Positions 7,747 through 15,650 of a stretch of 36,078 nucleotides of DNA are shown one piece after another. A program made the position numbers and the translations under genes. The notes below the pieces were generated by a model. That model searched no databases. It was not told where the DNA came from and saw nothing but the letters and a program-made list of their open reading frames with translations. The stretch is taken from the NCBI GenBank assembly GCA_050942995.1, contig JBMNOI010000024.1:1-36078 (forward strand). The letters are read 5' to 3'. This DNA is from JBMNOI01 sp050942995. GTDB taxonomy: Bacteria; Chloroflexota; Anaerolineae; UBA1429. Position 1 is the stretch's first letter; each line of letters begins with the position of its first letter.

Positions 7747-10017
7747 TCAGAAGCGGGCCAGCCCCGGCAGGTGCCGCGCCAGCTCTTCGTACACTTCGTC
7801 CTTCATGCGCGCCACGACGGACTCGTCCGTGCCCTCGAAACGGAGCGAGAGCTTGGGCGATGTGTTGGAGGGGCGGATCAGCGCCCAGTCCTTCTCACCG
7901 AAATAGACCCGTGCGCCGTCGATATCGACCACCCGATAGCGTCGCGCAAAGGATTCCCGCGCCGCATCCACCACATCCCACTTGAGGTAATCGGGACAGT
8001 CTATGCGCAGTTCGGGCGAGCTGATATAGGCCGGCAGCCCGTCCACCAGCTCGTCCAGCATCTCGCTCAGCGGGCGGCCGTCACGATCCATATAGCTCAG
8101 CAACAGCGCGGCGGCGTACAGGGCATCGTCGAACTCGATGGGCGGGTCGTTGAAAAAGATGTGGCCGCTCAGCTCGCCGCCGATGACGGCGCGCTCCTGA
8201 TGCATGCGCGGCAGGATGGATGTATTGCCGCATTTGGCCATCACCGGAATGCCGCCGTACTTGCGCACGCCGTCGAACAGCGCCTCGGAGCATCGCACCT
8301 CGAACACCGCCTTGCCCGGCCCGGCGCGCAACGCCTCGCGGGTATAGAGCAACAGGTAGGTATCGGGCGGCACCACCTGCCCCTTTTCGTCCACGATGCC
8401 GATGCGGTCGCCGTCGCCGTCAAAGCCGATGCCCACATCACAGCCCTCACGCACCACCAGCTCGGCCAGTTCGGCCAGGTTCTCGGCCTCGTTGGGATCG
8501 GGCGGATGGTTGGGAAACGAGCCGTCGGGCTCGCAATAGATGGGAATCACCTCACAGCCCAGTTCGCGCATCAGCCGCACCGCCAGCGGCCCGCTGACGC
8601 CGTTGCCGGCATCGATGGCGACTTTGAAGGGGCGCGAGAGGTGCACCTTGTGCAGAATGCAGTTCAGATAGGGATAGGTTACATCCCGGACCAGGCGGCT
8701 GCCCCGCCCCGAGGCAAAGGCCCCGCTGGCGATGAGCCGCTCCACATTCTGCAGCTCTTCGCCGGCCAGCGCCTCCATACCCACCTGCAGTTTGAGCCCG
8801 TTGAACTCGGCCGGATTGTGACTGGCGGTGACCTGAATGGCGCCGTCTACCCAAAAATGATTGACGGCAAAAGAGGTCAGCGGCGTGGGCACCTGGCCGA
8901 TGTCGATCACCTCACAGCCCGAGGCGATGAGCCCGCGAATCGCCGCCTCGCTAAAGGGCTCTGAACTGGGGCGCACATCGTGCCCCACCACGATCTGCCG
9001 GCGGCCGGTGCGCCGCTGCATGTAGGTGCCGAACGCCCGCCCCATCGACTCGACCGCCGTGGTGGTCAGCTCGGAGCCGACGATACCGCGAATGTCATAC
9101 TCGCGAAAAATGGCGCGGCTCACCGAGAGTTGCTCCTGCAGGGCATAGTCGTGCAGCACGGCGCGCAGCGCCTGCCCCAATTTTGCCGGATCGTGCCGCA
9201 CCACCAGGCGCTCCTGCCCGGTGACCGGGTCGTTCTCCATCACTTCGGAGGCCAGGTCGCGACGCATGAGGATGGCGCCCTCTACCAGCACCATCTCTTG
9301 CGGAGTACCGGGAAAGATGACGACGTGCGAATCGTCATCGGCCACCAGCTGGGGCACCACCAGGTCGGCCGAGGCGCTGCGATAGCGCTCCAGCACGGCG
9401 GTGCTAATGGCGCCGTTGTGGTGGGCCAGCACATAGTCCGGGCGAAAGCCGCAGTGCTTCTGAACGGCGGCGACATGATCGGCGATGGAATAGCCCTCGG
9501 TCTGGTTGGGCTGGGTCATCAGGTTGCATACAAAGATCTTGCGGGCGTTGCTCTGGCGAATGGCCTCGTTGATCTCTTGAATGAGAAGCGCGGGGATGAG
9601 GTTGGTGAACAGCGAACCGGGACCGATGACGATGGCGTCGGCCGACTCGACGGCGGCCAGCACCTCGGGCGTGGGGCGAAAATCGTCCGCAGGCTGGCCC
9701 AGCACCTCTGAGACGAGGGAAACCCGCCGAATGGTGCCGCCACCGCCCTGAGCGATGGCCGACTCGCCCACCCGCTGCGAGCCGTCGGTCATCTCGGCAC
9801 ACACCTCCACGCGATCCAGCGTAGGGATGATCACCTGGTCGGTCGTAGCGCCGATGGTCGAATGTAATTGGGCAAAAGCCGCCCCGGCGTTGGCCGGAGG
9901 CACCACGCCGATGATATCCCACGGCGCGTCTTGATAAGCCGAAAGCAACATGGCCAGCCCCTGGGTGCCGGCAAAAGCCACCACCTTGGGGCGCCGTTTC
10001 TTTTCTTGTATGCTCAT
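7747..10017 (-). CDS. fusion of a shortened YvcK/CofD-like domain and a phosphomannomutase/phosphoglucomutase
   Basis: The 756-residue protein has two parts. Residues ~10-290 resemble YvcK/GlmR (gluconeogenesis factor), with CAEMTDG, ESADAIVIGPGSLFTNLIPALL, KIFVCNLMTQPNQTEGYSIADHV and DYVLAH. The N-terminal nucleotide-sugar loop is altered (AGTQG for GGGTG). The segment with DDGGSSGRLR and GDIRN, and the helical region after it (~90 residues), is absent. Residues ~300-756 are a complete alpha-D-phosphohexomutase: phospho-serine loop TASHNP 397-402, metal loop DGDGDR 533-538, sugar loop GGELSGH 613-619 and phosphate loop RPSNTSP 715-721. It should interconvert hexose 1- and 6-phosphates (mannose and/or glucose). 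The start at 10017 is favoured by GAGGAA before it and by a strong promoter at 10115-10143 lying inside the longer alternative frame. Confidence 0.9.
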   Translation of the reverse strand: MSIQEKKRRPKVVAFAGTQGLAMLLSAYQDAPWDIIGVVPPANAGAAFAQLHSTIGATTDQVIIPTLDRVEVCAEMTDGSQRVGESAIAQGGGGTIRRVSLVSEVLGQPADDFRPTPEVLAAVESADAIVIGPGSLFTNLIPALLIQEINEAIRQSNARKIFVCNLMTQPNQTEGYSIADHVAAVQKHCGFRPDYVLAHHNGAISTAVLERYRSASADLVVPQLVADDDSHVVIFPGTPQEMVLVEGAILMRRDLASEVMENDPVTGQERLVVRHDPAKLGQALRAVLHDYALQEQLSVSRAIFREYDIRGIVGSELTTTAVESMGRAFGTYMQRRTGRRQIVVGHDVRPSSEPFSEAAIRGLIASGCEVIDIGQVPTPLTSFAVNHFWVDGAIQVTASHNPAEFNGLKLQVGMEALAGEELQNVERLIASGAFASGRGSRLVRDVTYPYLNCILHKVHLSRPFKVAIDAGNGVSGPLAVRLMRELGCEVIPIYCEPDGSFPNHPPDPNEAENLAELAELVVREGCDVGIGFDGDGDRIGIVDEKGQVVPPDTYLLLYTREALRAGPGKAVFEVRCSEALFDGVRKYGGIPVMAKCGNTSILPRMHQERAVIGGELSGHIFFNDPPIEFDDALYAAALLLSYMDRDGRPLSEMLDELVDGLPAYISSPELRIDCPDYLKWDVVDAARESFARRYRVVDIDGARVYFGEKDWALIRPSNTSPKLSLRFEGTDESVVARMKDEVYEELARHLPGLARF

Positions 10018-10114
10018 GAAATTCCTCATATCATCCGGCCCGGTGCCGCCAACCCGCACCGCGACCGGGGATTGGTCATTGATTGGGGGCCCGGCTCCAG
10101 CCGCAGCCCGGCGC

Positions 10115-10143
10115 AATATAACATGGCCCACCGGTGATGTCAA
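10115..10143 (-). promoter_or_regulatory. promoter of the YvcK-mutase fusion gene
   Basis: Read on the minus strand, TTGACA (10143-10138) and TATATT (10120-10115) are 17 bases apart, near-perfect sigma-70 spacing. Transcription would start near 10108, about 90 bases before the ATG at 10017. Confidence 0.75.
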
Positions 10144-10164
10144 ACAAAATCGACCCGATCTATT

Positions 10165-10181
10165 CATAATACTTTATTATG
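10165..10181. repeat. AT-rich inverted repeat in the divergent promoter region
   Basis: CATAATA-CTT-TATTATG is a perfect seven-base inverted repeat with a three-base centre. It sits between the minus-strand promoter (10115-10143) and the plus-strand promoter (10250-10277), in a short AT-rich island of an otherwise GC-rich region. It could be an operator for either gene. Nothing else is seen in 10018-10355. Confidence 0.55.
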
Positions 10182-10249
10182 CCGGACTATTTTAAACTAT
10201 AGCACATCTCTACTATTCTCTTGTGAGAAGCCCCATGGATCGATACCAC

Positions 10250-10277
10250 TTGACATACAGCAGGTTGTCGGTAGAAT
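10250..10277 (+). promoter_or_regulatory. promoter of the aldehyde:ferredoxin oxidoreductase gene
   Basis: TTGACA (10250-10255), a 16-base spacer and TAGAAT (10272-10277). Transcription would start near 10284, giving a leader of about 70 bases ending in the ribosome-binding site GAGGAGGA. Confidence 0.72.
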
Positions 10278-10355
10278 CGGTTTCAAGATGGTCGGCAAGC
10301 TGCGCCCGTGTATTGCGACACCATTACGGGCGACATACCTTCGAGGAGGATCGCC

Positions 10356-12227
10356 ATGGCGAATGGCTTTGCGGGCAAGATTCTGTGGGTTAACCTGACG
10401 GATGGCAAAATCTGGACGGAAGAGCCCGATGACGCCTTTTACCGGCGTTATATGGGCGGTAACGGCTTTGTGGGACATTACCTGCTGAAAGAGGTGCCCA
10501 AGGGCGCCGACCCTCTGGGCCCCGACAACGTGTTGATCTTTGCCACGGGAGCCATCACCGGTCACCCTATCGCCGGATCGGGCCGTAGCTGTGTAGGTGG
10601 CAAATCGCCTCTCACCGGCGGATACGGCCAGGCCGATGTGGGCGGCTTTTTCGGCGCCGAGCTCAAACATGCCGGATATGACGCCGTCATCGTAAAAGGC
10701 GCCTCTGAAAAGCCGGTGTATCTCTGGATTCACGACGGCGAGGCAGAGCTGCGCTCGGCCGAGCATCTGTGGGGGACCAGCACGCTCGATTGCCAGAACG
10801 CCATCCAGAGCGAACTGAACGACAGACGCGTGCGCCTGGCTATGATCGGCCCGGCCGGTGAAAAGCTGGTGCGTTTTGCCTGCGTGATCAACGACCTGCG
10901 CCACGCCGCCGGCCGCACCGGCCTGGGCGCGGTGATGGGCTCCAAGAATCTCAAGGCAGTGGCTGCGCGCGGCAGGGCCACTATCCCTGTGGCCGACAAC
11001 GATAAATTCCGCGAATTCGCTCACTGGATGCGCGACAACTGGAAGCAGGATCACTGGGGCACGCACGATCTGGGCACCAACGGCGGCCTCAAGAACCTGA
11101 GCGAGATCGGCGCGCTGCCCACACGCAACTTCCAGGACGGCCAGTTCGAGGGAGCCGACAAGATCACCGGCACCACCATGCGCGATACGGTGCTCACCGG
11201 TCGCGAGGGCTGCTACGCCTGCCCGGTGCGCTGCAAGCGCGTGGTCGAGATTCACGACGAAGAGTATGACGTAAATCCAATCTATGGTGGAGCCGAGTAC
11301 GAGACGGTGGGCGCCGTCGGTTCGAACTGTGGCATCGACGACCTGCGTCCCATCTCCAAGGCCCACGAACTTTGCAACGCCTACGGCCTGGACACCATCT
11401 CGGCCGGCATGATGGTCTCGTACGCTATGGAATGCTACGAGGCGGGGCTGCTCAGCAAGGAAGATACCGGTGGGCTGGATCTGCGCTTTGGCAACGGCCC
11501 GGCCATGGTCGAGTTGATCCGTCAGATCGGCGAGCGCGAAGGACTGGGCGACATCCTGGCCGAGGGGCCGCGGGGCGCCGTCGCCCACATCGGCAGGGAA
11601 TCGGCCATGTTCTCCGTCGACGTCAAAGGTCAGCCTTTCCCCATGCACGAGTGCCGCGTGCGGCACGCCCAGGGGTTGGGCTACGCCGTATCGCCCACCG
11701 GCGCCGATCACATGCACAACTTCTGGGACGAGGGCCTGGCCGCCGATCCGCCCGGTGATGACATCCAGACGTTCGGCGTCTACAAGTCGGTGCCTCGCAC
11801 CGAGTTGAACACCGACAAGGTGCGCGCCTACGCCTATGCCTCCAACTGGCAGTGGGTTCACAATCATCTGGGGCACTGCATGTTCATCAAATGGTCGCGG
11901 GATCAGATGGTCGATCTCGTGCGCGCCATCACCGGCTGGAAGGTCACCTTCTGGGAGCTGTTGCGCGTGGGTGAGCGCGGCGTAACCATGGCCCGCGCAT
12001 TCAACATGCGCGAGGGCCTGGGACGCAAGGACGATGTGCTGCCGCTGCGGATGAACACCCCGCACAAGAGCGGTACCCTCAACGAGGCGCCCATCGACCC
12101 CGAGGTGCTGGATGAGGCCGTGACCACCTTCTACGGCATCATGGGCTGGGACCCCGAGACCGGAGAGCCCACTCTGGGCAAACTGCAGGACCTGGACCTG
12201 GAATGGGTGGTCGAAAGCATGAAGTAA
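10356..12227 (+). CDS. tungsten-containing aldehyde:ferredoxin oxidoreductase family protein
   Basis: AOR-family enzymes oxidise aldehydes to carboxylates, passing electrons to ferredoxin through a tungstopterin and a [4Fe-4S] cluster. The 623-residue product opens with MANGFAGKILWVNL and the domain-1 signature GRSCVGGKSPLTGGYGQADV. The cluster ligands are Cys286, Cys289 and Cys293 (CYACPVRC) with Cys508 (HLGHCMF) as the likely fourth. DLRHAAGRTGLGAVMGSKNLKA is the pterin-binding stretch. Length matches the family. The ATG at 10356 is chosen for the GAGGAGGA 5-6 bases upstream. Which aldehyde is used cannot be told; the family also includes enzymes acting on formaldehyde, glyceraldehyde-3-phosphate and carboxylates. 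No pterin or tungstate-uptake gene is adjacent. Confidence 0.93.
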   Translation: MANGFAGKILWVNLTDGKIWTEEPDDAFYRRYMGGNGFVGHYLLKEVPKGADPLGPDNVLIFATGAITGHPIAGSGRSCVGGKSPLTGGYGQADVGGFFGAELKHAGYDAVIVKGASEKPVYLWIHDGEAELRSAEHLWGTSTLDCQNAIQSELNDRRVRLAMIGPAGEKLVRFACVINDLRHAAGRTGLGAVMGSKNLKAVAARGRATIPVADNDKFREFAHWMRDNWKQDHWGTHDLGTNGGLKNLSEIGALPTRNFQDGQFEGADKITGTTMRDTVLTGREGCYACPVRCKRVVEIHDEEYDVNPIYGGAEYETVGAVGSNCGIDDLRPISKAHELCNAYGLDTISAGMMVSYAMECYEAGLLSKEDTGGLDLRFGNGPAMVELIRQIGEREGLGDILAEGPRGAVAHIGRESAMFSVDVKGQPFPMHECRVRHAQGLGYAVSPTGADHMHNFWDEGLAADPPGDDIQTFGVYKSVPRTELNTDKVRAYAYASNWQWVHNHLGHCMFIKWSRDQMVDLVRAITGWKVTFWELLRVGERGVTMARAFNMREGLGRKDDVLPLRMNTPHKSGTLNEAPIDPEVLDEAVTTFYGIMGWDPETGEPTLGKLQDLDLEWVVESMK

Positions 12228-12247
12228 GGGGCATCCCCTGAAATAAA

Positions 12248-12282
12248 AGCGGCCCCCTCGCGATGCGAGGGGGCCGCTTTTT
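12248..12282. terminator. strong bidirectional terminator between AOR and DUF438 genes
   Basis: AGCGGCCCCCTCGC (12248-12261) pairs perfectly with GCGAGGGGGCCGCT (12265-12278) around GAT. A T-run follows on the plus strand and AAAA lies on the other side, so it can stop transcription from both converging genes. Confidence 0.9.
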
Positions 12283-12313
12283 CTATCCGCCCCTGCCATA
12301 GCGATGCCTCTGG

Positions 12314-13516
12314 CTATGCCTCATCCAGCAGGCGGCGCTCTCCCTCCAGCTTGCGGATGTGGGTGATATCCTGAGTGACCTCCAGCGTGCCGCGATAATT
12401 GCCTTCGCCGTCGCGCACCGGATAGTAGCGAATATAGATAAACTTGCCGCCCATCTGGATCCAGAACTCGGCCGAATCTCTCGTGCCGCTGCGAAACTCG
12501 TCCAGCATGCGATTGACGACGTGGACGCTATGGGGCGGGTGGCAGTTCTGTACCCTGCGCCCGATGACGGCCTCGGTGCGGATAAAGATGCGCTCGAGCG
12601 TCTGAGAGAAGTAGCGCACCTCGTCCTTCTCATCGATAAAAGTAACATCCACCGGCAGGGTGGTGAGCACGAGATTGATCTGCTCCGGCGTCAGCGCGCC
12701 GGTGTTCAGAGGAATCTGCCCTGTAGGCGTCACATAATCGCCCTGAGCCGACGGCAACTCGGCGGCCTCTACCTCGGGGTGCCACTGGTCACCGGGGCGA
12801 ACCAGGCAATAGCCGATTTCGCCGCTCTGGTCACGAATGGCCACCCAGTCGGCATCGGTGAGCAGGCGCAACGCCGTGGGATAGAGAATGTGTTCTTCTT
12901 TATAGAACATCTGGCGGATCGCCTCGGCCAGCGGCGGAAAGATCTCCTGCACCTGTTCGGCATCGCCCTTGGTCAGCGCCCGGCGCAGCGTCTTCATCTG
13001 GTCGCGTATTTGGTCGTGCGTGGCCCACATCACCGAAGAGGGACCGGTCACCCCATGCCTCTCCAGAATCGGAAAGAGCAGGTTCTCCTTACGCAGGTAG
13101 ATCTTGTCGATCTCGCCCAGTTGCTCGGCAAAGGCGCGGGCGCGGCGCAGCGCATCCCCATCAGGCAGGGCGGCGACGGCTTCATCCAGCAACCCGAGTA
13201 GCTGACCGGCGGCAAAGTTCTCTGCCTTGAAGGTATGCACCGGGTGCCCGGGCGTCATCTCGGGGCTGGCCTGCCCCTCCAGCGCCTCCTGGAATACGGC
13301 CACGTGCACATCGCACAGGGCCTGCACCTCCTTCACCGGCAGCCCCTCGGCGATCAGGCTCTGCTCCAGTTGAGCGATCTCGACGGCGCTGATATCGCCG
13401 ATCAATTCACGAAAGCGAGCCTTGATCTCTTGTAGATCTCCTCCGTCGTGCAGATCCAGGATCAGCTTTTTGAGCGTTTCTTTACGCTCCGCGCTATTAT
13501 TGATATACTCACTCAT
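12314..13516 (-). CDS. DUF438 - hemerythrin-like - PAS domain protein
   Basis: The 400-residue cytoplasmic protein has three recognisable parts. They are an N-terminal DUF438 helical domain (about 12-85), a hemerythrin-like HHE region (about 88-220) and a PAS domain (about 283-390). The HHE region has GHPVHTFKAEN, RKENLLFP, VMWATHDQIR and KEEHILYP, the His/Glu pattern that binds two irons. The PAS part has LPVDVTFIDEKDEVRYFS and GRRVQNCHPPHSVHVV. The family is widespread in anaerobes, and a role in sensing oxygen, nitric oxide or redox state is inferred from its modules. No output domain (kinase, cyclase) is attached. The start at 13516 has GGGAGGG before it and fits a -10 element at 13578-13583 inside the longer frame. 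It converges on the AOR gene. Confidence 0.9.
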   Translation of the reverse strand: MSEYINNSAERKETLKKLILDLHDGGDLQEIKARFRELIGDISAVEIAQLEQSLIAEGLPVKEVQALCDVHVAVFQEALEGQASPEMTPGHPVHTFKAENFAAGQLLGLLDEAVAALPDGDALRRARAFAEQLGEIDKIYLRKENLLFPILERHGVTGPSSVMWATHDQIRDQMKTLRRALTKGDAEQVQEIFPPLAEAIRQMFYKEEHILYPTALRLLTDADWVAIRDQSGEIGYCLVRPGDQWHPEVEAAELPSAQGDYVTPTGQIPLNTGALTPEQINLVLTTLPVDVTFIDEKDEVRYFSQTLERIFIRTEAVIGRRVQNCHPPHSVHVVNRMLDEFRSGTRDSAEFWIQMGGKFIYIRYYPVRDGEGNYRGTLEVTQDITHIRKLEGERRLLDEA

Positions 13517-13577
13517 GGTGTCCCTCCCGTCTACAGACCACAGCATATGTGACATGTTGATGCCGTTTATTGCCCTT

Positions 13578-13583
13578 ATTATA
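13578..13583 (-). promoter_or_regulatory. -10 element for the DUF438 gene
   Basis: The minus strand reads TATAAT here, a perfect -10 box, about 62 bases before the chosen start. The -35 region is weak (CAGACG at 17-base spacing), so an activator may be needed. Confidence 0.5.
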
Positions 13584-13657
13584 ACCGAGAGATGACGCTT
13601 CGTCTGTAACAATAGTCGCATATTGCGTGATCTATGAGATTCATGTAGGGGAAAAAG

Positions 13658-13888
13658 ATGCTACGAGACCCCCGTTTTCATCGCCAGCTCATCCTGCGGA
13701 TCGGCTGGACGACGATGGTCGCCATAATCGGCTACTTTTTTCTGGATATCGATGTCCGGGTCTGGCTCCTGCCCGTAGGCGGTGTCCTGTTGCTGATGAT
13801 CAGGTGGATCGCGGCTCCGCGCGATCCCGGAGACGAAATGGGTGAACCCGACGGGAACGAATATGCCCCACCCGACGAATCGCCGTAA
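13658..13888 (+). CDS. small two-helix membrane protein, unknown function
   Basis: The 76-residue product has a basic N-terminus (MLRDPRFHRQLILR), two hydrophobic helices (about 14-31 and 35-51) and an acidic, Pro-rich, probably cytoplasmic tail (PGDEMGEPDGNEYAPPDESP). AGGGGA lies about 8 bases before the ATG, supporting translation. I recognise no family. It is followed by its own intergenic gap and a separate promoter for the next gene. Confidence 0.62.
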   Translation: MLRDPRFHRQLILRIGWTTMVAIIGYFFLDIDVRVWLLPVGGVLLLMIRWIAAPRDPGDEMGEPDGNEYAPPDESP

Positions 13889-13903
13889 ATCCGATACATC
13901 TTC

Positions 13904-13932
13904 TTGACCTGCGTAACGGCTCATGATATGAT
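13904..13932 (+). promoter_or_regulatory. promoter of the DUF4870 gene
   Basis: TTGACC (13904-13909), a 17-base spacer and TATGAT (13927-13932). Transcription would start near 13939, about 47 bases before the ATG at 13986. Confidence 0.65.
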
Positions 13933-13985
13933 GCGGACAGGTTCAAGCTCGTCTAACCAACCATCATCAGAAGGAGGACCTTGTC

Positions 13986-14342
13986 ATGTCCGAAGAACCG
14001 TTTGCGCCCGCTCCCTCCAGTAACGAGAAACTGCTGGCCGCTCTGTGCTATCCCTTGTTCCCCATCATCTCGATATTCATTCTGCTGGTCGAAGAACACA
14101 AGAACAACGCATATGAGCGTTACCATGCCTTGCAGGCGTTGGGCGCCGGTATCGTCGTATGGGTTCTCGTCACCATTCTGTCCACCATCCTGGGCATTAC
14201 GGTGATCCTGGCCCTGTGCGTACCGTTCCTTTGGATTCTCGGATTCGTCCCCTTGCTCTACTGGGGCTACCAGGCCTATCAGGGCAAAGAATTTGAAGTG
14301 CCGTTCGTCACCAAGTTCATGAAGAATCAGAACTGGCTCTAG
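13986..14342 (+). CDS. DUF4870/Tic20-like small membrane protein
   Basis: The 118-residue protein has three to four hydrophobic helices: about 15-34, 50-72 and a long stretch 68-98 that probably forms two. The pattern NEKLLAALCYPLFPIISIFILLVEE...YERYHALQALG is characteristic of the DUF4870 family, structurally related to Tic20. Molecular function in bacteria is unknown. AGGAGG lies 10 bases before the ATG and a promoter at 13904-13932 drives it alone. Confidence 0.8.
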   Translation: MSEEPFAPAPSSNEKLLAALCYPLFPIISIFILLVEEHKNNAYERYHALQALGAGIVVWVLVTILSTILGITVILALCVPFLWILGFVPLLYWGYQAYQGKEFEVPFVTKFMKNQNWL

Positions 14343-14404
14343 TGGGCGAGAGGCAAGACCTGACAACAGGTTGACTCCTTCTACCCACGATCTGTTGCCA
14401 TACT

Positions 14405-14450
14405 ATCGCCGTATCGTTCGTCCCCCTTTGGGAACGTGTGATACGGCGAT
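14405..14450 (+). terminator. hairpin terminator after the DUF4870 gene
   Basis: ATCGCCGTATC (14405-14415) pairs perfectly with GATACGGCGAT (14440-14450). An inner GTTC/GAAC pairing is also possible, and GGTTTATTTATA follows. Confidence 0.6.
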
Positions 14451-14538
14451 GGTTTATTTATAGCCAATCGGCTCCGGCTACGGACGTTTGTCATGAAAGC
14501 CTTTTCCCGGCGCCCGATCCGGTCAATCGTTAGTCGGC

Positions 14539-14564
14539 GGGGAGAGACGATACTGTCTCTTCCC
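14539..14564 (+). terminator. second hairpin before the hyp promoter
   Basis: GGGGAGAGAC (14539-14548) pairs with GTCTCTTCCC (14555-14564) with one G-U pair. The following GTGCTTTAT is only moderately T-rich, so it may be a back-up terminator or an insulating structure. Confidence 0.4.
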
Positions 14565-14612
14565 GTGCTTTATCGGCGCGATAGAATACAAATCAGAGTC
14601 ATTTTGTCTTTT

Positions 14613-14640
14613 TTGTAAAGTCCTGTGACCGGGGTATAAT
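14613..14640 (+). promoter_or_regulatory. hyp operon promoter, giving a leaderless mRNA
   Basis: TATAAT at 14635-14640 is a perfect -10 box; TTGTAA at 14613-14618 is a weak -35 at 16-base spacing. With transcription starting about seven bases after the -10, the first base falls within two or three bases of the hypA ATG at 14650. No ribosome-binding site is present between them. Confidence 0.6.
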
Positions 14641-14649
14641 GGTACCTAA

Positions 14650-14991
14650 ATGCACGAACTATCAGTGACTCAAAGCGTTCTCGATATCGTCTGCCGCCAC
14701 GCCCGGGAAGCAAACGCCGGGCGTGTCGTGCGCATTCATCTGGTGGTGGGCGAATTGTCCAGCATCATCGATGATAGTGTCCAGTTCTATTTCGATTTTC
14801 TAAGCCGCGATACATCGGCCGCCGGCGCCGAATTGACGTTCCGCCGCCTGCCGGCAACGGTGCGTTGCGGCGTCTGTGAGCATACCTGGCAACCCGATGA
14901 TGCCGACTGGACCTGCCCCAACTGTGGGCAAGCTCGGGCACAGGTGGTGGCCGGTCGGGAATTTTATGTAGACAGCATCGAGGTGGAATGA
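14650..14991 (+). CDS. hypA: hydrogenase maturation nickel metallochaperone HypA
   Basis: HypA delivers nickel to the large subunit of [NiFe] hydrogenases together with HypB. The 113-residue protein begins MHE, the nickel-binding N-terminus with His2, and carries the zinc site as two CxxC pairs (Cys73/Cys76 and Cys89/Cys92). It is the first gene of hypABFCDE and overlaps hypB by ATGA. There is no ribosome-binding site before its ATG; the promoter position suggests a leaderless transcript. Confidence 0.95.
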   Translation: MHELSVTQSVLDIVCRHAREANAGRVVRIHLVVGELSSIIDDSVQFYFDFLSRDTSAAGAELTFRRLPATVRCGVCEHTWQPDDADWTCPNCGQARAQVVAGREFYVDSIEVE

Positions 14992-15650
14992 TGAGTGTAA
15001 GAAGAATCCCCGTAGTCGAACGCATCATGGGCGCCAATGACGAGGTCGCACTGCGCAATCGCCGCACACTGGACGCCCACGGCGTACACGCCATCAATAT
15101 CATGGCGTCGCCCGGCGCAGGCAAGACCAGCCTGATTCTGGGAACCCTGCGCGCATTGCAGGGACGTCGGTCGGTGGGAGTGATCGAAGGAGACCTGGCA
15201 TCGAACGTGGACACGGAAAAGGTGCGTGCCGCGGGCGTGCCCGCCGTACAGATCAACACCGGCGGCAATTGCCATCTGGACGCCATCCAGATCGAACAGG
15301 CTCTGAAGGAACTGCCCCTGAATGAGATCGACATCCTCTTTATCGAGAATGTGGGCAACATGATCTGCCCCGTCGGCTTTGCCCTGGGCGAGCACACCCG
15401 GCTGGCCATCTCCAGCATTCCCGAGGGAGACGACAAGCCACACAAGTACCCTTCTATTTTCGCCGGAGTCGATGCTCTGGTGCTCAACAAGATGGACCTG
15501 TTGCCCCTGGTCGAGTTCAATGTGGACGAATTCCGGCGACTCGTGCGCAGCCTCAACCCCGATATCAATATCTTTGAGGTGTCGTGCAGCAATGACGAGG
15601 GGCTGGATCGGTGGGCTGAATGGCTGATCGAACTCACGCCGGACAAGTAG
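14988..15650 (+). CDS. hypB: hydrogenase maturation GTPase HypB
   Basis: HypB is the GTPase that powers nickel insertion. The 220-residue product has the P-loop SPGAGKTS at 41-48, the conserved metal site at the dimer interface (Cys94-His95 in GGNCHLDA, and Cys126 in NMICP), and NKMD at 166-169 for guanine recognition. It lacks the His-rich or CxxCGC N-terminal nickel store found in some HypB proteins. Two adjacent ATGs (14988, 14991) could start it; the first overlaps the hypA stop. Confidence 0.96.
   Translation: MMSVRRIPVVERIMGANDEVALRNRRTLDAHGVHAINIMASPGAGKTSLILGTLRALQGRRSVGVIEGDLASNVDTEKVRAAGVPAVQINTGGNCHLDAIQIEQALKELPLNEIDILFIENVGNMICPVGFALGEHTRLAISSIPEGDDKPHKYPSIFAGVDALVLNKMDLLPLVEFNVDEFRRLVRSLNPDINIFEVSCSNDEGLDRWAEWLIELTPDK

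Larger units (their letters stand above)
14343..14649. other. 307-bp gene-free stretch with two hairpins and the hyp promoter
   Basis: No gene is seen. It contains a large hairpin at 14405-14450, a second one at 14539-14564, and a perfect TATAAT at 14635-14640 ten bases before hypA. The sequence becomes markedly AT-richer from about 14580 on. Confidence 0.8.

Noticed and set aside
7771..8964. 397-codon plus-strand frame
   Set aside because: It is antisense to the mutase part of the fusion gene and shows no recognisable domain.
10197..12299. 700-codon open frame on the minus strand
   Set aside because: It is antisense to the aldehyde:ferredoxin oxidoreductase gene, with His/Ala/Gly-rich composition typical of a shadow frame in GC-rich DNA and no domain pattern.
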